A program made the translations under genes and the position numbers. Below are positions 35,855-45,769 of a DNA stretch of 64,000 nt, piece after piece. Numbering within the stretch: position 1 is the stretch's first letter; every line of letters starts with the position of its first letter. The stretch is from an uncultured Roseburia sp. (GTDB lineage Bacteria > Bacillota > Clostridia > Lachnospirales > Lachnospiraceae), in the NCBI GenBank assembly GCA_934317215.1, contig CAKREH010000017.1, forward strand, positions 1-64,000, written 5' to 3'. The notes beneath the pieces were generated by a model. It was not told the origin of the DNA and did not search any database. It saw only the letters and a program-made list of their open reading frames with translations.

Positions 35855-35902
35855 TAGTTATAATTCAAATGTTTATATTTCAAACATTTAGAATTATAAC
35901 TA
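35855..35902. promoter_or_regulatory. 48-bp MarR operator
   Basis: Outer arms TAGTTATAATTC / GAATTATAACTA (12 bp, perfect) enclose inner arms AAATGTTT / AAACATTT (8 bp, perfect). The nested palindrome could hold two dimers. It contains the -10 box of the MarR promoter. Confidence 0.8.
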
Positions 35903-35921
35903 TCTACCATTGCTATGTCAA
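35893..35921 (-). promoter_or_regulatory. Consensus promoter of the MarR operon
   Basis: TTGACA (35921-35916), 17 bp, TATAAT (35898-35893): perfect boxes and spacing, with the -10 inside the operator. Confidence 0.85.
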
Positions 35922-36056
35922 GGTCAGCAGAATACTCTATGTTTTTTAACTCAACTAGAACTCAATATAAAAAACAAAATGGAGCTAACACTTCACGAAG
36001 TTCAATTCGAAAAAGTGACAGCCCCTACGTTTATACAATATATTTACTCTACCTAT

Positions 36057-36878
36057 TTACTTTTCATATAAGAACTCTTCCGGCAGCGTTACATTAAAAT
36101 CTTTTGCAAGATGACGGAAGTTATCCGGTGTGATTGTCTGAAGCTTATCCGGTCTCATGGCAAGCATTTTTACCAAAATTTCGGCGGATTTTTCCGCGGT
36201 ATGCATCAGACCAAAGGTCAGGTCAAAATCTTCCCCTGCCGCAAACATACCATGATGTGCCCAGATCGCAAGATCATATTTTTTCATCAGTTCACTGGTT
36301 GCAACAGCAATCTCCCTGCCGCCCGGCACCATCCAGGGAACCACACCAATGCCTGCTGGAAATACGACCGGACATTCCGTTGCCATCTCCCAGAGTTCTC
36401 TTGTAAAGACTTTATCTTCCAGTGGAAGAACAAATGTTAAAGCAATAATGTTTGTGGTGTGTGCATGGTATACAACACGGTATTTCGGGTTCTGCAACTT
36501 CTTCACTTCCAGATTCATCAGATGACTTGGAAGTTCTGATGTTGGTCTTCCACCGTTTACCAGTCCCCAGACGATACGGTAATTTTCTCCCTTCTCATCC
36601 AGTTCGATCATACAGAAAGAATCTTCCGGTTTAATGATGACGTTACGGAAATATTTTCCACTTCCTGTCACAAGAAAATATTCTCCTGCCAGTTTTGGAA
36701 CAGAAATTCCGATCGGCTGCCACTCTTTTGCAGCAAAGTTTTCTTTTACAGATTCCACCTCTTCCGGTTTTACACGATAGGACAGATTTCCGCCATTCCT
36801 TTCATGCCATCCCTGTTCCCATCCATCATTCGCCATACGGATAAATCCCTTTACAAATTCTGCATCTAAAAATTTCAT
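36057..36878 (-). CDS. rhaD: L-rhamnulose-1-phosphate aldolase
   Basis: 273 aa, class II zinc aldolase. Splits rhamnulose-1-phosphate to dihydroxyacetone phosphate and L-lactaldehyde. Seen: RNGGNLSYRV near the N-terminus, GSGKYFRNV, the zinc/catalytic YHAHTTN block, and WAHHGMFAAG. Start at 36878 after GAGAGGAAGATAAAC; the in-frame start at 36920 lacks a ribosome site. Last gene of rhaB-rhaA-rhaD. L-lactaldehyde would next be reduced to propanediol, but no such gene lies here. Confidence 0.93.
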   Translation of the reverse strand: MKFLDAEFVKGFIRMANDGWEQGWHERNGGNLSYRVKPEEVESVKENFAAKEWQPIGISVPKLAGEYFLVTGSGKYFRNVIIKPEDSFCMIELDEKGENYRIVWGLVNGGRPTSELPSHLMNLEVKKLQNPKYRVVYHAHTTNIIALTFVLPLEDKVFTRELWEMATECPVVFPAGIGVVPWMVPGGREIAVATSELMKKYDLAIWAHHGMFAAGEDFDLTFGLMHTAEKSAEILVKMLAMRPDKLQTITPDNFRHLAKDFNVTLPEEFLYEK

Positions 36879-36958
36879 GTTTATCTTCCTCTCCTCTACA
36901 ATTTTCAGGTATTCAATCATCCCTGTCTGCTTTCTTTTATTTCATATTATATTTTGTG

Positions 36959-38209
36959 CTATGCTCTGTCTGCCAGCACCTCACTCTCATATTTTTCAAT
37001 CTCATCATAAAAATGAAAATCATCACACACATTTTCCCTACGGCAGTACTCCTCCCAGATTTCTCCGATTGGAAGCATTTTTACAGCTTCATTCATTACC
37101 ATAAGCTTACTCATCTGATTGGTATCCTGAAGTTCTTTTAACATTTCATTCGGAGTACAAAGTGCCATCAAAAGTGCCTTCTGCCAGCTTCGAAAACCGG
37201 TTGCAAGTGCCGAGACACGGTTAATGCTCGCATCAAAATAATCCAATGCCATATAAACACGGTCTAATGCATGATTTCTCACGATCTCTTTTGCCATTTC
37301 TTTTGTCTCATCATCCAAGATCAACACATGATCGGAATCCCAGCGCACACCTCTTGTAATATGAAGTGCAAATTCCGGATAAAAACAGAGCATTGCAGGG
37401 ATCTTATCAGATACATACTCTAGCGGATGATAATGTCCATTATCCATTAATGGCATACAGCCATCATGCAGTGCCGCAAAGCTTAATGTAAATTCTGCTG
37501 AGCCTACGGTGTAAGACTCCACACCGATTCCAAACACTTTTGATTCCACACATGGTTTCACAAGATTTTTGTCATATGGCTCTGATAAAATCTGTTCAAT
37601 TGAATCTTTATAGCGGAGGCGCGGTCCTATACGGTCTGCCGGGACATCCTTAAATCCATCTCCTGTCCAGATATTCATCACACATGACATACCTGTCTCT
37701 TTTGCAAAATATTCAGAAATACGGATACACGCTTTCCCATGATTGATCCAGAACTTTCTTGTTTCCTCATCCGGACTTGATAAAGTAAGCCCATCCTTTA
37801 CTTTTTCATGCGAGAAAAATGTCGGGTTAAAATCAATACCCATATTGTGTTTTTTTGCAAATTCTACCCATTTTTTAAAATGCTTTGGCTCCAATGCATC
37901 ACGATCGGCAAATTCTCCCGGTTCAAAAATGGCATAAGACGCATGAAGATTTAACTTTGCAGTTCCCGGCATCAGTTTCATAGCCTCTTCCATATCTGCC
38001 ATAAGCTGCTCCGGCGTTTTTGCACGTCCCATATAATTTCCGGTTGTCTGGATTCCTCCGGTCAGACCTCCATCATTGTCAAACCCGATCACATCATCAA
38101 GCTGCCAGCAGTGCAGTGATACCGGAACCTTTTTCAATATCTCAATTGCCTGATCTGTATCCACACCTAATGCTGCATATTTTGCTTTTGCTGCTTCGTA
38201 ACCTGTCAT
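36959..38209 (-). CDS. rhaA: L-rhamnose isomerase
   Basis: 416 aa, normal length. Converts L-rhamnose to L-rhamnulose with a divalent metal. Typical blocks: VPVSLHCWQLDDVIGF, GGIQTTGNY, NLHASYAIFEPGEFADRD, MPLMDNGHYHPLEYVSDKIP, and WDSDHVLILDDETKEMA. GAAAGGAAAAG precedes the start. 16 bp downstream of rhaB. Confidence 0.96.
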   Translation of the reverse strand: MTGYEAAKAKYAALGVDTDQAIEILKKVPVSLHCWQLDDVIGFDNDGGLTGGIQTTGNYMGRAKTPEQLMADMEEAMKLMPGTAKLNLHASYAIFEPGEFADRDALEPKHFKKWVEFAKKHNMGIDFNPTFFSHEKVKDGLTLSSPDEETRKFWINHGKACIRISEYFAKETGMSCVMNIWTGDGFKDVPADRIGPRLRYKDSIEQILSEPYDKNLVKPCVESKVFGIGVESYTVGSAEFTLSFAALHDGCMPLMDNGHYHPLEYVSDKIPAMLCFYPEFALHITRGVRWDSDHVLILDDETKEMAKEIVRNHALDRVYMALDYFDASINRVSALATGFRSWQKALLMALCTPNEMLKELQDTNQMSKLMVMNEAVKMLPIGEIWEEYCRRENVCDDFHFYDEIEKYESEVLADRA

Positions 38210-38225
38210 ATTTTACTTTTCCTTT

Positions 38226-39632
38226 CTATTCTGTATCCTGATTACTTGTAAAAATATTTATTTCAAACGACTCTGCAATACATGCCCTTGCTGCCTTTAG
38301 GTCTTTTAGTTCTCCCGCCGCGATCATCTGTGCAGCAAAGTTTCCGACTGCTGTTGCCTCTGTCGGCCCCGCATATACGTTTTTCCCTGCATACTCTGCC
38401 GTCAGTTCATTTAAATAATGTGCGTTTGCCCCGCCGCCGACAATCTGTATTCTGGAATAATCAATACCTGTCAGTTTTTCTATTTCCTCTGCCGTTTTTG
38501 CATAACACTTTGCAAGGCTGTGATAAATGACCGCGGCTAATTCACCAATTGTCTGCGGAATCTGTTCCCCTGCTTCTTCGCATGCCGATTTTACTTCCGC
38601 TGTCATATTTTCCGGTGCAAGAAATCTCGCATCATTGACATCTACAAAGGATCTGATCGTTTCTTTTGATGCAAGTGCACAAATTTCTCCAAATCCCATA
38701 TCCGGTGCGCTTTCTTTTTTCACTGACTGTATCATCCATAATCCCATGATATTTTTCAGATAGCGGAATCTGTAATCATAACCGCCTTCATTTGTCATGT
38801 TATGCTGCATACTGACTTTGCTGCAATCTGCCTCTTTTAACTCTGTTCCCATCAGTGACCATGTGCCGGAACTGATATAAAGTGCATGCTCCTCCTGCGT
38901 TGGAACTGCCATCACCGCAGAAGCAGTATCGTGCGTTGGCGGAAGAACTACTTTACAATCAAATCCAACCCTGTTTTGAATATCTTCCGTCAGTCTGCCT
39001 AATTCATATCCCGGATTTTGAATTTTATGGAAAATTCTTCGAGGATATCCAAGCATATCTATCAATTCAATATCCCAATCTTTTGTCACAGGATTCACAA
39101 GCTGGGTCGTTGTCGCATTTGTATATTCCTGTACCTTTTTCCCAGTTAATAGAAAATGAAAATAATCCGGTATCATTAACATACTTTTTGCCCACTCAAG
39201 CTGCTCTTTGACTGCCATCAGCTGATAGATCGTATTGAAAATCTGTTTCTGTATTCCAGTTCTTCCGTATAAATCGTCTTCCGGTATAAACTCATATACT
39301 TTCCTGTCCATATCTTCCGTCCGTCTGTCCCGGTACGCCACTGCATCCCCGATACGTTCATCATTTTCATCCAGCAGAACAAAATCGACTGCCCATGTAT
39401 CAATACCCATACTATATGGGATTTTTCCTACCATGGCACATTTTTTCATCCCAGTCAGAATCTCTTGAAATAACTGGTCCACATCCCATACTTTGTGACC
39501 ATTTTTTTCAATCATGCCATTTGGAAAACGATATATCTCTTCCAAAACAATTTTGCCGTTCTCCAGGTGCGAAAGCATATGCCGTCCGCTTGAAGCACCG
39601 ATATCCACAGCCAGATAATATTTTGTATTCAT
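38226..39632 (-). CDS. rhaB: L-rhamnulokinase
   Basis: 468 aa, FGGY/ASKHA carbohydrate kinase. Phosphorylates L-rhamnulose with ATP. N-terminal phosphate loop YLAVDIGASSGRHMLSHLE, MGIDTWAVDFVLLDE with the catalytic-type Asp, PPTHDTASAVMAVP, and the ATP-binding IQIVGGGANAHYLNE. Start after AAGGAGTAAGG. First gene of rhaB-rhaA-rhaD. The direct-repeat terminator (39663-39730) lies just upstream, and I found no strong promoter in the 30 bp between them. Confidence 0.95.
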   Translation of the reverse strand: MNTKYYLAVDIGASSGRHMLSHLENGKIVLEEIYRFPNGMIEKNGHKVWDVDQLFQEILTGMKKCAMVGKIPYSMGIDTWAVDFVLLDENDERIGDAVAYRDRRTEDMDRKVYEFIPEDDLYGRTGIQKQIFNTIYQLMAVKEQLEWAKSMLMIPDYFHFLLTGKKVQEYTNATTTQLVNPVTKDWDIELIDMLGYPRRIFHKIQNPGYELGRLTEDIQNRVGFDCKVVLPPTHDTASAVMAVPTQEEHALYISSGTWSLMGTELKEADCSKVSMQHNMTNEGGYDYRFRYLKNIMGLWMIQSVKKESAPDMGFGEICALASKETIRSFVDVNDARFLAPENMTAEVKSACEEAGEQIPQTIGELAAVIYHSLAKCYAKTAEEIEKLTGIDYSRIQIVGGGANAHYLNELTAEYAGKNVYAGPTEATAVGNFAAQMIAAGELKDLKAARACIAESFEINIFTSNQDTE

Positions 39633-39662
39633 CCCTTACTCCTTTCCTTCTCTTTTGCTGAA

Positions 39663-39730
39663 TTTAAGATATCAAAAATAAGGACAGTTTTTTAGACTCT
39701 CATTCGACTAAAAAACTGTCCTTATTTTCT
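39663..39730 (-). repeat. 68-bp direct repeat A, terminator hairpin
   Basis: Identical to 53034-53101 at 66 of 68 positions and in the same orientation. Hairpin AAAATAAGGACAGTTTTTTAG / CTAAAAAACTGTCCTTATTTT with loop ACTCTCATTCGA. It ends the MCP gene on the minus strand. The two copies bound the 13.4-kb rhamnoside block. Confidence 0.85.
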
Positions 39731-39766
39731 CTTCGTAATACTTTTCGTCTTTCTTTTATTTTGTCT

Positions 39767-41500
39767 TTAAATTTGCTGAAAACTATTCAACTCTTCCAAC
39801 AGATATTTCGAAGAGTCAACATTTTTTATCACTTGCTCGTGAATATTTAAAATTGAATTTGCAAGTTTGGTCACATTTTCTGTTGCATTGCTTACTCCAC
39901 GCACATTTTCCTCTACTACAGCTGATATATTTGTAATGCCATCATTCATCTCTGCCATAATATTACGAAGAGACATAATATTTTTATTGAAAAGACCTGT
40001 AATAGTATCCATATGATCTGCCTTTTCATAATACATATCTGTTGCAGCCTCAAATTCAACATAATCATTCATTATCTGATTTTGTATGAAATTCATGAGA
40101 TCTTGTGCATTTGTCATCAATTGATTGACTGCCGCAATAACACGAACACTGATACCCTGAATGTCATTTGCCGTATTCTTACTGTTTTCTGCCAATTGAC
40201 GAATTTCCTCTGCGACAACAGCAAATCCCTTGCCAACTTCCCCCGCTCTTGCAGCTTCGATAGAAGCATTTAATGCAAGCAAATTCGTCTGACTTGCGAT
40301 CTCAAGTATATCGTTAGTTAAATTATTAATACTGCTGATTTGCCGACTTTCTTCAATGGATAAAGATAATGCCTGACTCTTTTCGTTAATAATATCAGAA
40401 ATGTCTGTTTTCTTCTTCTCTGTCTCCTCTTTAACACCAACCGCTAATGCTTTAATATCAGAGGCAATTACAACACCTTCATTAACTTGATTTCCAACAT
40501 CGTTAATTGAACTCACTATATCATTGGTGTTCCCGGTAATTCCCTCTATAGAAGATGATATTTCTTCCATACTCGCAGTAATTTCTTCCATGGTAGACGC
40601 AATATTATCTGCATTTTCATTTGAATTGTTTACTTCTTCATTCATTAATCCAAGTGAACTTTGCATTATTTCTGACTGCTTTCGTATTTTTTGCATAGCA
40701 TTCTGTAACTGAATGATAAAATTGTTAATTCCATCCGATAACTGACCAATTTCATCCCGCGAACTAACAGTAATACGCTGCGTAAGATTTCCCTGTTTCT
40801 TATTGATACCATCAATAATATCATTTAGCTGCCGGCTGGCTTCACTTGCCGGTTTACTTACAGTCTTACTTATAACCAAAAAGACAACTACTGATACCAA
40901 AGTAAAAAAAGAAAATAGAATTTTTGTCATTATTAAATTTGTCTCAACAGCTTGATTATATTCCTTCGATAAATCAGAAATTCCCTGCTCAAGCTCCTCT
41001 GTAAGCTCCTTTTCCGTTGTTTCTCCCATATCAACCATCAGATTCTGAAAATCTACACCAAGAGCTATACCAGCCTGCACAAAATCCCCCTTGTCAACAT
41101 ACCCTTGTATTATGGCAAATTGCGAAATAACCTCTGTTAAAAAATCCTCATATGTATGGATTTTATCTTTTAACTCTACATTATCGATATTTTTCAGATA
41201 TTCATCCATCTTACTCTCACTTGCCGTAATCGTCGAAATTTCCTCTGCTAGTGAACTTTCCAACTGTTGACGTAGCTCTGCATCATCATACAAACTGATA
41301 ATGTTAAGATATTTCTGACCTCGTTCCATACTTTTTTGGATAGTGAAAATCTCTGTCTGAATCGGAATATACTGTTTCGTTATCTGCAATCCAGCCTGTT
41401 TTATACTATTCTGCGCTCTTATAGAAAACACTGTATTTAATCCAAATATCAAAACAAATATAATAATCATTAAAAAAACTTTATTTCCAATTTTTTTCAT
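39767..41500 (-). CDS. Methyl-accepting chemotaxis protein
   Basis: 577 aa. Membrane helix ~7-27, an extracytoplasmic four-helix-type sensor (~28-190), second helix ~193-213, HAMP (~214-268), then a long signalling coiled coil with the hairpin tip ASQTNLLALNASIEAARAGEVGKGFAVVAEEIRQLAENS. Relays ligand binding to CheA/CheW and the flagellar motor. Starts 15 bp after the GH78-like gene, as the last member of the sugar-import operon, so the chemoeffector is probably the imported sugar or its binding protein. Weak ribosome site GAGTGGGG. Confidence 0.92.
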   Translation of the reverse strand: MKKIGNKVFLMIIIFVLIFGLNTVFSIRAQNSIKQAGLQITKQYIPIQTEIFTIQKSMERGQKYLNIISLYDDAELRQQLESSLAEEISTITASESKMDEYLKNIDNVELKDKIHTYEDFLTEVISQFAIIQGYVDKGDFVQAGIALGVDFQNLMVDMGETTEKELTEELEQGISDLSKEYNQAVETNLIMTKILFSFFTLVSVVVFLVISKTVSKPASEASRQLNDIIDGINKKQGNLTQRITVSSRDEIGQLSDGINNFIIQLQNAMQKIRKQSEIMQSSLGLMNEEVNNSNENADNIASTMEEITASMEEISSSIEGITGNTNDIVSSINDVGNQVNEGVVIASDIKALAVGVKEETEKKKTDISDIINEKSQALSLSIEESRQISSINNLTNDILEIASQTNLLALNASIEAARAGEVGKGFAVVAEEIRQLAENSKNTANDIQGISVRVIAAVNQLMTNAQDLMNFIQNQIMNDYVEFEAATDMYYEKADHMDTITGLFNKNIMSLRNIMAEMNDGITNISAVVEENVRGVSNATENVTKLANSILNIHEQVIKNVDSSKYLLEELNSFQQI

Positions 41501-41515
41501 ACAAATACCCCACTC

Positions 41516-43000
41516 TTATTTTTCAGAATAATATTTTCGAAGAAAATAAGCAGGCGCACAACTCCAGGCATGGCAGTAACTATTAACAATAGTCCCACCA
41601 TAAGGTGATTCATCCGGATTATTTGGATTATATAACTCCCAAAACGTATCCGCACCAAGTCGTGCCATACCTCCCCAATATTTCTCCATAACACTAAGAG
41701 CCTCTGTTTTATCACCACATTTAAGTAATGCTTCTATATAATAGTGATACATATATGGGGTAATCATTTCAATTGCCTCTGTCTGTGTCGCAACATCATG
41801 TAAAATTCGAATCCCACTCTGCTCATCTACAACATCACCAAGAATCATCCATACCTGGCTTGCGTAGGAAATCTGCCTGCAATCACCACTGACAAATAGT
41901 CCTTTTTCTTCATCATAAAAATGCATCTTAGCAGCTTTTCTATAAAGTTCATAAGTTTTCATTATGCATTCTGCATCATGGTCTTTTCCGATTTCTTTTG
42001 CAATGGCAACGGCACTTTTCATCGCATACAGCAAAACACCCTGTGCACCTGCCTGCTTATTTAATTCCAGTGACCAGTCAAGAAAACACCAGCCGAGTTT
42101 ATTGCAGTCTTTTACCACACCATCATTACCGACCTGTTTCTGTGCCAATACAATCTGCATTTTTGCTGTTTCCCACAAATCTTCAAGGGCCTCACGATCC
42201 TTCGTTTCTACATAATAATCCCACAGGGCTGCCACAAACAATAAAGAGTAATCAAACATACTGGTATCATCTACTTCCGGTTCAGGCTCTAAAAATACAC
42301 ATGCACCCACCTGTCCATTTTGCATCGGTAATGCAGCAAATAAATATAAACACCCCTTTACCATATCATTCATCTGATATGTCTCATAGTTTGCCAATGC
42401 CTGTAATCGAAGATCTCCCATCCAAAGTCGCCGATCACGTTTTGGTCCATCTTCAAAAACTTTCTGCATACAATCATGCAGTGTATGGCACGCAATATGA
42501 TCAATCTGCTCCAATTCTTTATGCACATTATGATATGGTTTTAACTTACTATCATCTGCAGAAGATAATGCGATTGCCATGACATCTTCAATAACCAAAT
42601 TAAATTTTGAACTGATATCAAGTATATCAATTTTCACATAGCGAAACGAATAACGCCTCGGCAAAATATACTCTCCCGGAATCAGATCAAAATGAAGTTG
42701 TTCCTGTTGTACCCACGCTGAACAGATCCATCCCTGATAATTCTCCACATTTTCTTCAAATTCTTTCAAATTCTCTGCAAAGGAAAATCTAATCCAAACC
42801 GGAGCATCTGGATGTGAATTGACATAACCCATTTTTACTTGAAGATGTCCTACCAAATGTTTCCCAAAATCAATTGTTACCGAATCGCCTTTTCCTAAAG
42901 GTTTTGAAAAAAACTGTCCCTCTTTTGGAGGAACCAGTGTCTCCTTAACTTCCGGCAATAAACTTAATGCCTTACTTAAAAATTCTAAATTTTTTTTCAT
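41516..43000 (-). CDS. Short intracellular alpha-L-rhamnosidase-like protein (GH78)
   Basis: 494 aa, no signal peptide. N-terminal beta-sandwich (~40-165; IDFGKHLVGHLQVKMGY, RRYSFRYVKID), then an (alpha/alpha)6 barrel (~170-490). The GH78 catalytic-acid block EDGPKRDRRLWMGDLR corresponds to the usual D-C/G-P-Q/K-R-D/E-R, and the C-terminal SYCHAWSCAPAYFLRKYY to the HGWSAGP motif. It removes terminal alpha-L-rhamnose from glycosides. Most GH78 enzymes are 700-1000 aa; this one lacks the extra domains. It lies between GH3 and MCP genes in the ABC operon. Confidence 0.82.
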   Translation of the reverse strand: MKKNLEFLSKALSLLPEVKETLVPPKEGQFFSKPLGKGDSVTIDFGKHLVGHLQVKMGYVNSHPDAPVWIRFSFAENLKEFEENVENYQGWICSAWVQQEQLHFDLIPGEYILPRRYSFRYVKIDILDISSKFNLVIEDVMAIALSSADDSKLKPYHNVHKELEQIDHIACHTLHDCMQKVFEDGPKRDRRLWMGDLRLQALANYETYQMNDMVKGCLYLFAALPMQNGQVGACVFLEPEPEVDDTSMFDYSLLFVAALWDYYVETKDREALEDLWETAKMQIVLAQKQVGNDGVVKDCNKLGWCFLDWSLELNKQAGAQGVLLYAMKSAVAIAKEIGKDHDAECIMKTYELYRKAAKMHFYDEEKGLFVSGDCRQISYASQVWMILGDVVDEQSGIRILHDVATQTEAIEMITPYMYHYYIEALLKCGDKTEALSVMEKYWGGMARLGADTFWELYNPNNPDESPYGGTIVNSYCHAWSCAPAYFLRKYYSEK

Positions 43001-43021
43001 GTATTTGTTCTTCTCTCACTC

Positions 43022-44707
43022 TTACCATTTTAAGTATTCTTTTCCACAAAATGGATCTACCGGACTCTTGCCAGTAAAATTGCTTCTTCCCATAAGTTTT
43101 TCCATCACACTATCAATTACATACTCACTATTGGAATAGCCATTGATAAAGGTTTTTATCATGGGTACATCCACAAGATGATATGGATTAGCAAGGCTGA
43201 TAAACACAACCGGTCTCTCAGCAGCAAACCATGGAACGTTATTTCCATTTCCCCAGAATGTATACCATGAAAGTCGGTTTGTCACTTTATTGGATGCATT
43301 TTCTACATTTCCAATATAAATGACCAGATCATAATTCTTCCGGAATGTGCCAACATCAAATTTTGCTGTTTCAAAGTTCTCCTGTTCATATACGTTAACT
43401 TCGAACCCCTCCTCAACCAATCGCTTACGAAAGCTTTCCAAAACACGCTCATTTGATGGAAACCCACCTATGATTTCCAGCAACACCTTTTTGGTCTTAT
43501 GCGGATTCAACGGTAAAATTCCATCTATATCCTTTACAAGTGTAACTGCCTTGTCTGCGCTCTTTTTAGCCCATGCAACATGCTCATCAGCCTGCAGAAT
43601 ACAAAGTGCACTTTCCGAAGGCACAATTTCACACTTTGCTTTTCTGTGAAGTCCAAGCGAAGCTTTAGTTGCAAGAATTCTTGTGATTGCTTCATCTAAT
43701 CGCTGTTCCGAAAGGATTCCCTGCTTGTATCCATTCAGCATATACTGATAATCTTCCTCAAGATCCTTATTAAAAAGGAACATATCACATCCTGCCTCAA
43801 TCGCATAAGGAACTGCCCTTTCTCTGTTCATTGCACAGCTAAAACCTACCATGCAGGTAGAATCCGTTACAATCAGACCGTTAAATCCCAATTTTTTACG
43901 GAGCAAACCTTTTAACAATTCCGATGAAAGTGTTGCCGGTATTAATTTATTTGGAAAATCTGTATTATACGATTTTTGATATGCCGGCTGTGCAATATGT
44001 CCGACCATCACTGTCTGTGCCCCCGCCTGAATCAAGCCGCTATATATTTTTCCATATGTCGCATCCCACTCATCACAGGAAAGATTATTTACGCTTGTAA
44101 GAATGTGCTGATCCACTTCATCGCAGCCATCCCCTGGGAAATGCTTAATTGCAACAAGAACATTTTCTTCCTTAGCTGCCCTCATGTAATTGAGACCACA
44201 TGCAAGAACACGATCCGGATCATCCCCATATGTACGCACGTTTGTAATCGGATTTCTCCAATTTCTATCAATATCAACCACAGGTGCAAAAGCCCAGTTA
44301 CAACCAACCGCTGCACCTTCACTACAGCTTACTTTTCCGAGCCGATATGCATCCTCCGTGTCTCCAGTTGCCGCAACCTGCATTTGTTTTCCGTACTGTG
44401 TTCCATCTGTTGCAATTCCGCAGCCTCCATCCTCAAGATTAGCTCCAATAAGAAGTGGGATCTTACTGTGTTCCTGCAGATAACGGTGTGTCCGCTGCAT
44501 TTCCTTCGCCTCACCACAACGATACATAATTCCACCAATGTGATGTGCGAGCATGACATGTTCCAGATATTGCGGATCTCCGGAATACCCGATTGGGACA
44601 AACAACTGACCTATTTTTTCTTCTAATGTCATTGACTTTTTTGTATTTTCAACCCATTCAATGTCTTCCCCTGAAAGGAAGAATGGATTCTTTGTTAAGT
44701 TGATCAT
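43022..44707 (-). CDS. Intracellular GH3 enzyme, NagZ-like
   Basis: 561 aa, no signal peptide. TIM-barrel GH3 domain (~1-345): MTLEEKIGQLFVP, HIGGIMYRCGE, VAIKHFPGDGCDEVDQH, LIVTDSTCMVGF with nucleophile Asp; a second C-terminal domain (~360-561) is present. The D-x-H dyad (D201-Q202-H203 counted from 44713) used as acid/base by NagZ-type GH3 is kept, though the usual KHFPGHG is KHFPGDG. So it is a beta-glycosidase of NagZ-like mechanism; sugar specificity open. The second ATG (44707) has AGGAGG at 8 bp, the first at only 2 bp. Confidence 0.82.
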   Translation of the reverse strand: MINLTKNPFFLSGEDIEWVENTKKSMTLEEKIGQLFVPIGYSGDPQYLEHVMLAHHIGGIMYRCGEAKEMQRTHRYLQEHSKIPLLIGANLEDGGCGIATDGTQYGKQMQVAATGDTEDAYRLGKVSCSEGAAVGCNWAFAPVVDIDRNWRNPITNVRTYGDDPDRVLACGLNYMRAAKEENVLVAIKHFPGDGCDEVDQHILTSVNNLSCDEWDATYGKIYSGLIQAGAQTVMVGHIAQPAYQKSYNTDFPNKLIPATLSSELLKGLLRKKLGFNGLIVTDSTCMVGFSCAMNRERAVPYAIEAGCDMFLFNKDLEEDYQYMLNGYKQGILSEQRLDEAITRILATKASLGLHRKAKCEIVPSESALCILQADEHVAWAKKSADKAVTLVKDIDGILPLNPHKTKKVLLEIIGGFPSNERVLESFRKRLVEEGFEVNVYEQENFETAKFDVGTFRKNYDLVIYIGNVENASNKVTNRLSWYTFWGNGNNVPWFAAERPVVFISLANPYHLVDVPMIKTFINGYSNSEYVIDSVMEKLMGRSNFTGKSPVDPFCGKEYLKW

Positions 44708-44726
44708 ATTCATACCCTCCTGCTTT

Positions 44727-45731
44727 CTATTTTCGTTTTCCGTTAAAAAGACTTACCAATAAATGTTCATTACTCAAATAAATCAAAAAGACTACAAGCA
44801 GTACTGCATTAATGATTGCCTGCATTGATGCATTTACCTCATTGGAGAATACAGCAAATGTTGAATTAAGCATGGACATACATAAAGCAGCTAAAAGGAA
44901 TCCAATTTTTTCGTTTGTAAAGCGACTGATATAGGAGCCTATGAACATTGGAAGAAACGCCGTAAACATAATGCTGATAGAGGAAAAGTTCAACTGACCA
45001 CCGTTGATTGTTGTGCTTCTTGTCGCATTTAAAAATCCTACAATTCCCATCAATCCGCCACAGATCACATAACATCCAATGGCATTTGATATCTCTTTTA
45101 TACCGGTATTTACCGCAACCTTCTGACCATTTTTGAGTGCATTATAATCATATCCAAACTTTGTGTAATCAAAGATTGCTATACAGACAGCTAACACAAC
45201 CACAATAATGATTGCTGCATAAATCCAGCTTCCTGTAAAAGCTGTCATAGATGGATTCTGCACTTCCTTCATCACATAACGTCCTTCCGTGATTGTAAAA
45301 AGAATTCCCTCATAGATCAGTGTCACTCCAAGAGATGTAATGATTGGCGGCAGATGCAGCACCACATACATAAGTCCTGAAACAAGTCCAAGTAACATAC
45401 CAAATAAGATCGTCAATATCAACATCATCAATGCACTGTTACTTCCACCACCTAAAATGGAATATGTAATTTTAGCTCCTAATACAGAAGAAAGTGCTGC
45501 CATTGATCCCAAGGAAAAATCAAAACGACCACTATTTAAATTAATGGATAATGCTATTGTTGTAATCATCACAATTGCAATATATACAACAAAGTTATCA
45601 AAACCTGTCATGTTTGAAATCATTGTTTTTCCATTGAACATGCAGATTCCCTGCAATAATACAGCCACCAGTACCGGTATTGTTAATGTACCAATTACAT
45701 TCTTTACCAAATGTCTATTTTTATTTTTCAT
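44727..45731 (-). CDS. Sugar ABC transporter permease 2
   Basis: 334 aa, ribose/rhamnose-type (BPD_transp_2) permease with eight to ten helices; NLNSGRFDFSLGSMAALSSVLGAKI is the family motif. Start at 45731 because GGAGAGGACAAC precedes it. Located after the binding-protein gene, separated by two strong hairpins. The C-terminus YLSNEHLLVSLFNGKRK faces the cytosol. Confidence 0.88.
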   Translation of the reverse strand: MKNKNRHLVKNVIGTLTIPVLVAVLLQGICMFNGKTMISNMTGFDNFVVYIAIVMITTIALSINLNSGRFDFSLGSMAALSSVLGAKITYSILGGGSNSALMMLILTILFGMLLGLVSGLMYVVLHLPPIITSLGVTLIYEGILFTITEGRYVMKEVQNPSMTAFTGSWIYAAIIIVVVLAVCIAIFDYTKFGYDYNALKNGQKVAVNTGIKEISNAIGCYVICGGLMGIVGFLNATRSTTINGGQLNFSSISIMFTAFLPMFIGSYISRFTNEKIGFLLAALCMSMLNSTFAVFSNEVNASMQAIINAVLLVVFLIYLSNEHLLVSLFNGKRK

Positions 45732-45769
45732 GTTGTCCTCTCCTTTCATTTTTCAGGATATTCCATACC

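Noticed and set aside
43976..44626. Plus-strand 216-codon ORF inside the NagZ-like GH3 gene
   Set aside because: Antisense shadow; composition is Cys/Ile/His-rich and it has no ribosome site, while the minus-strand frame has GH3 motifs.
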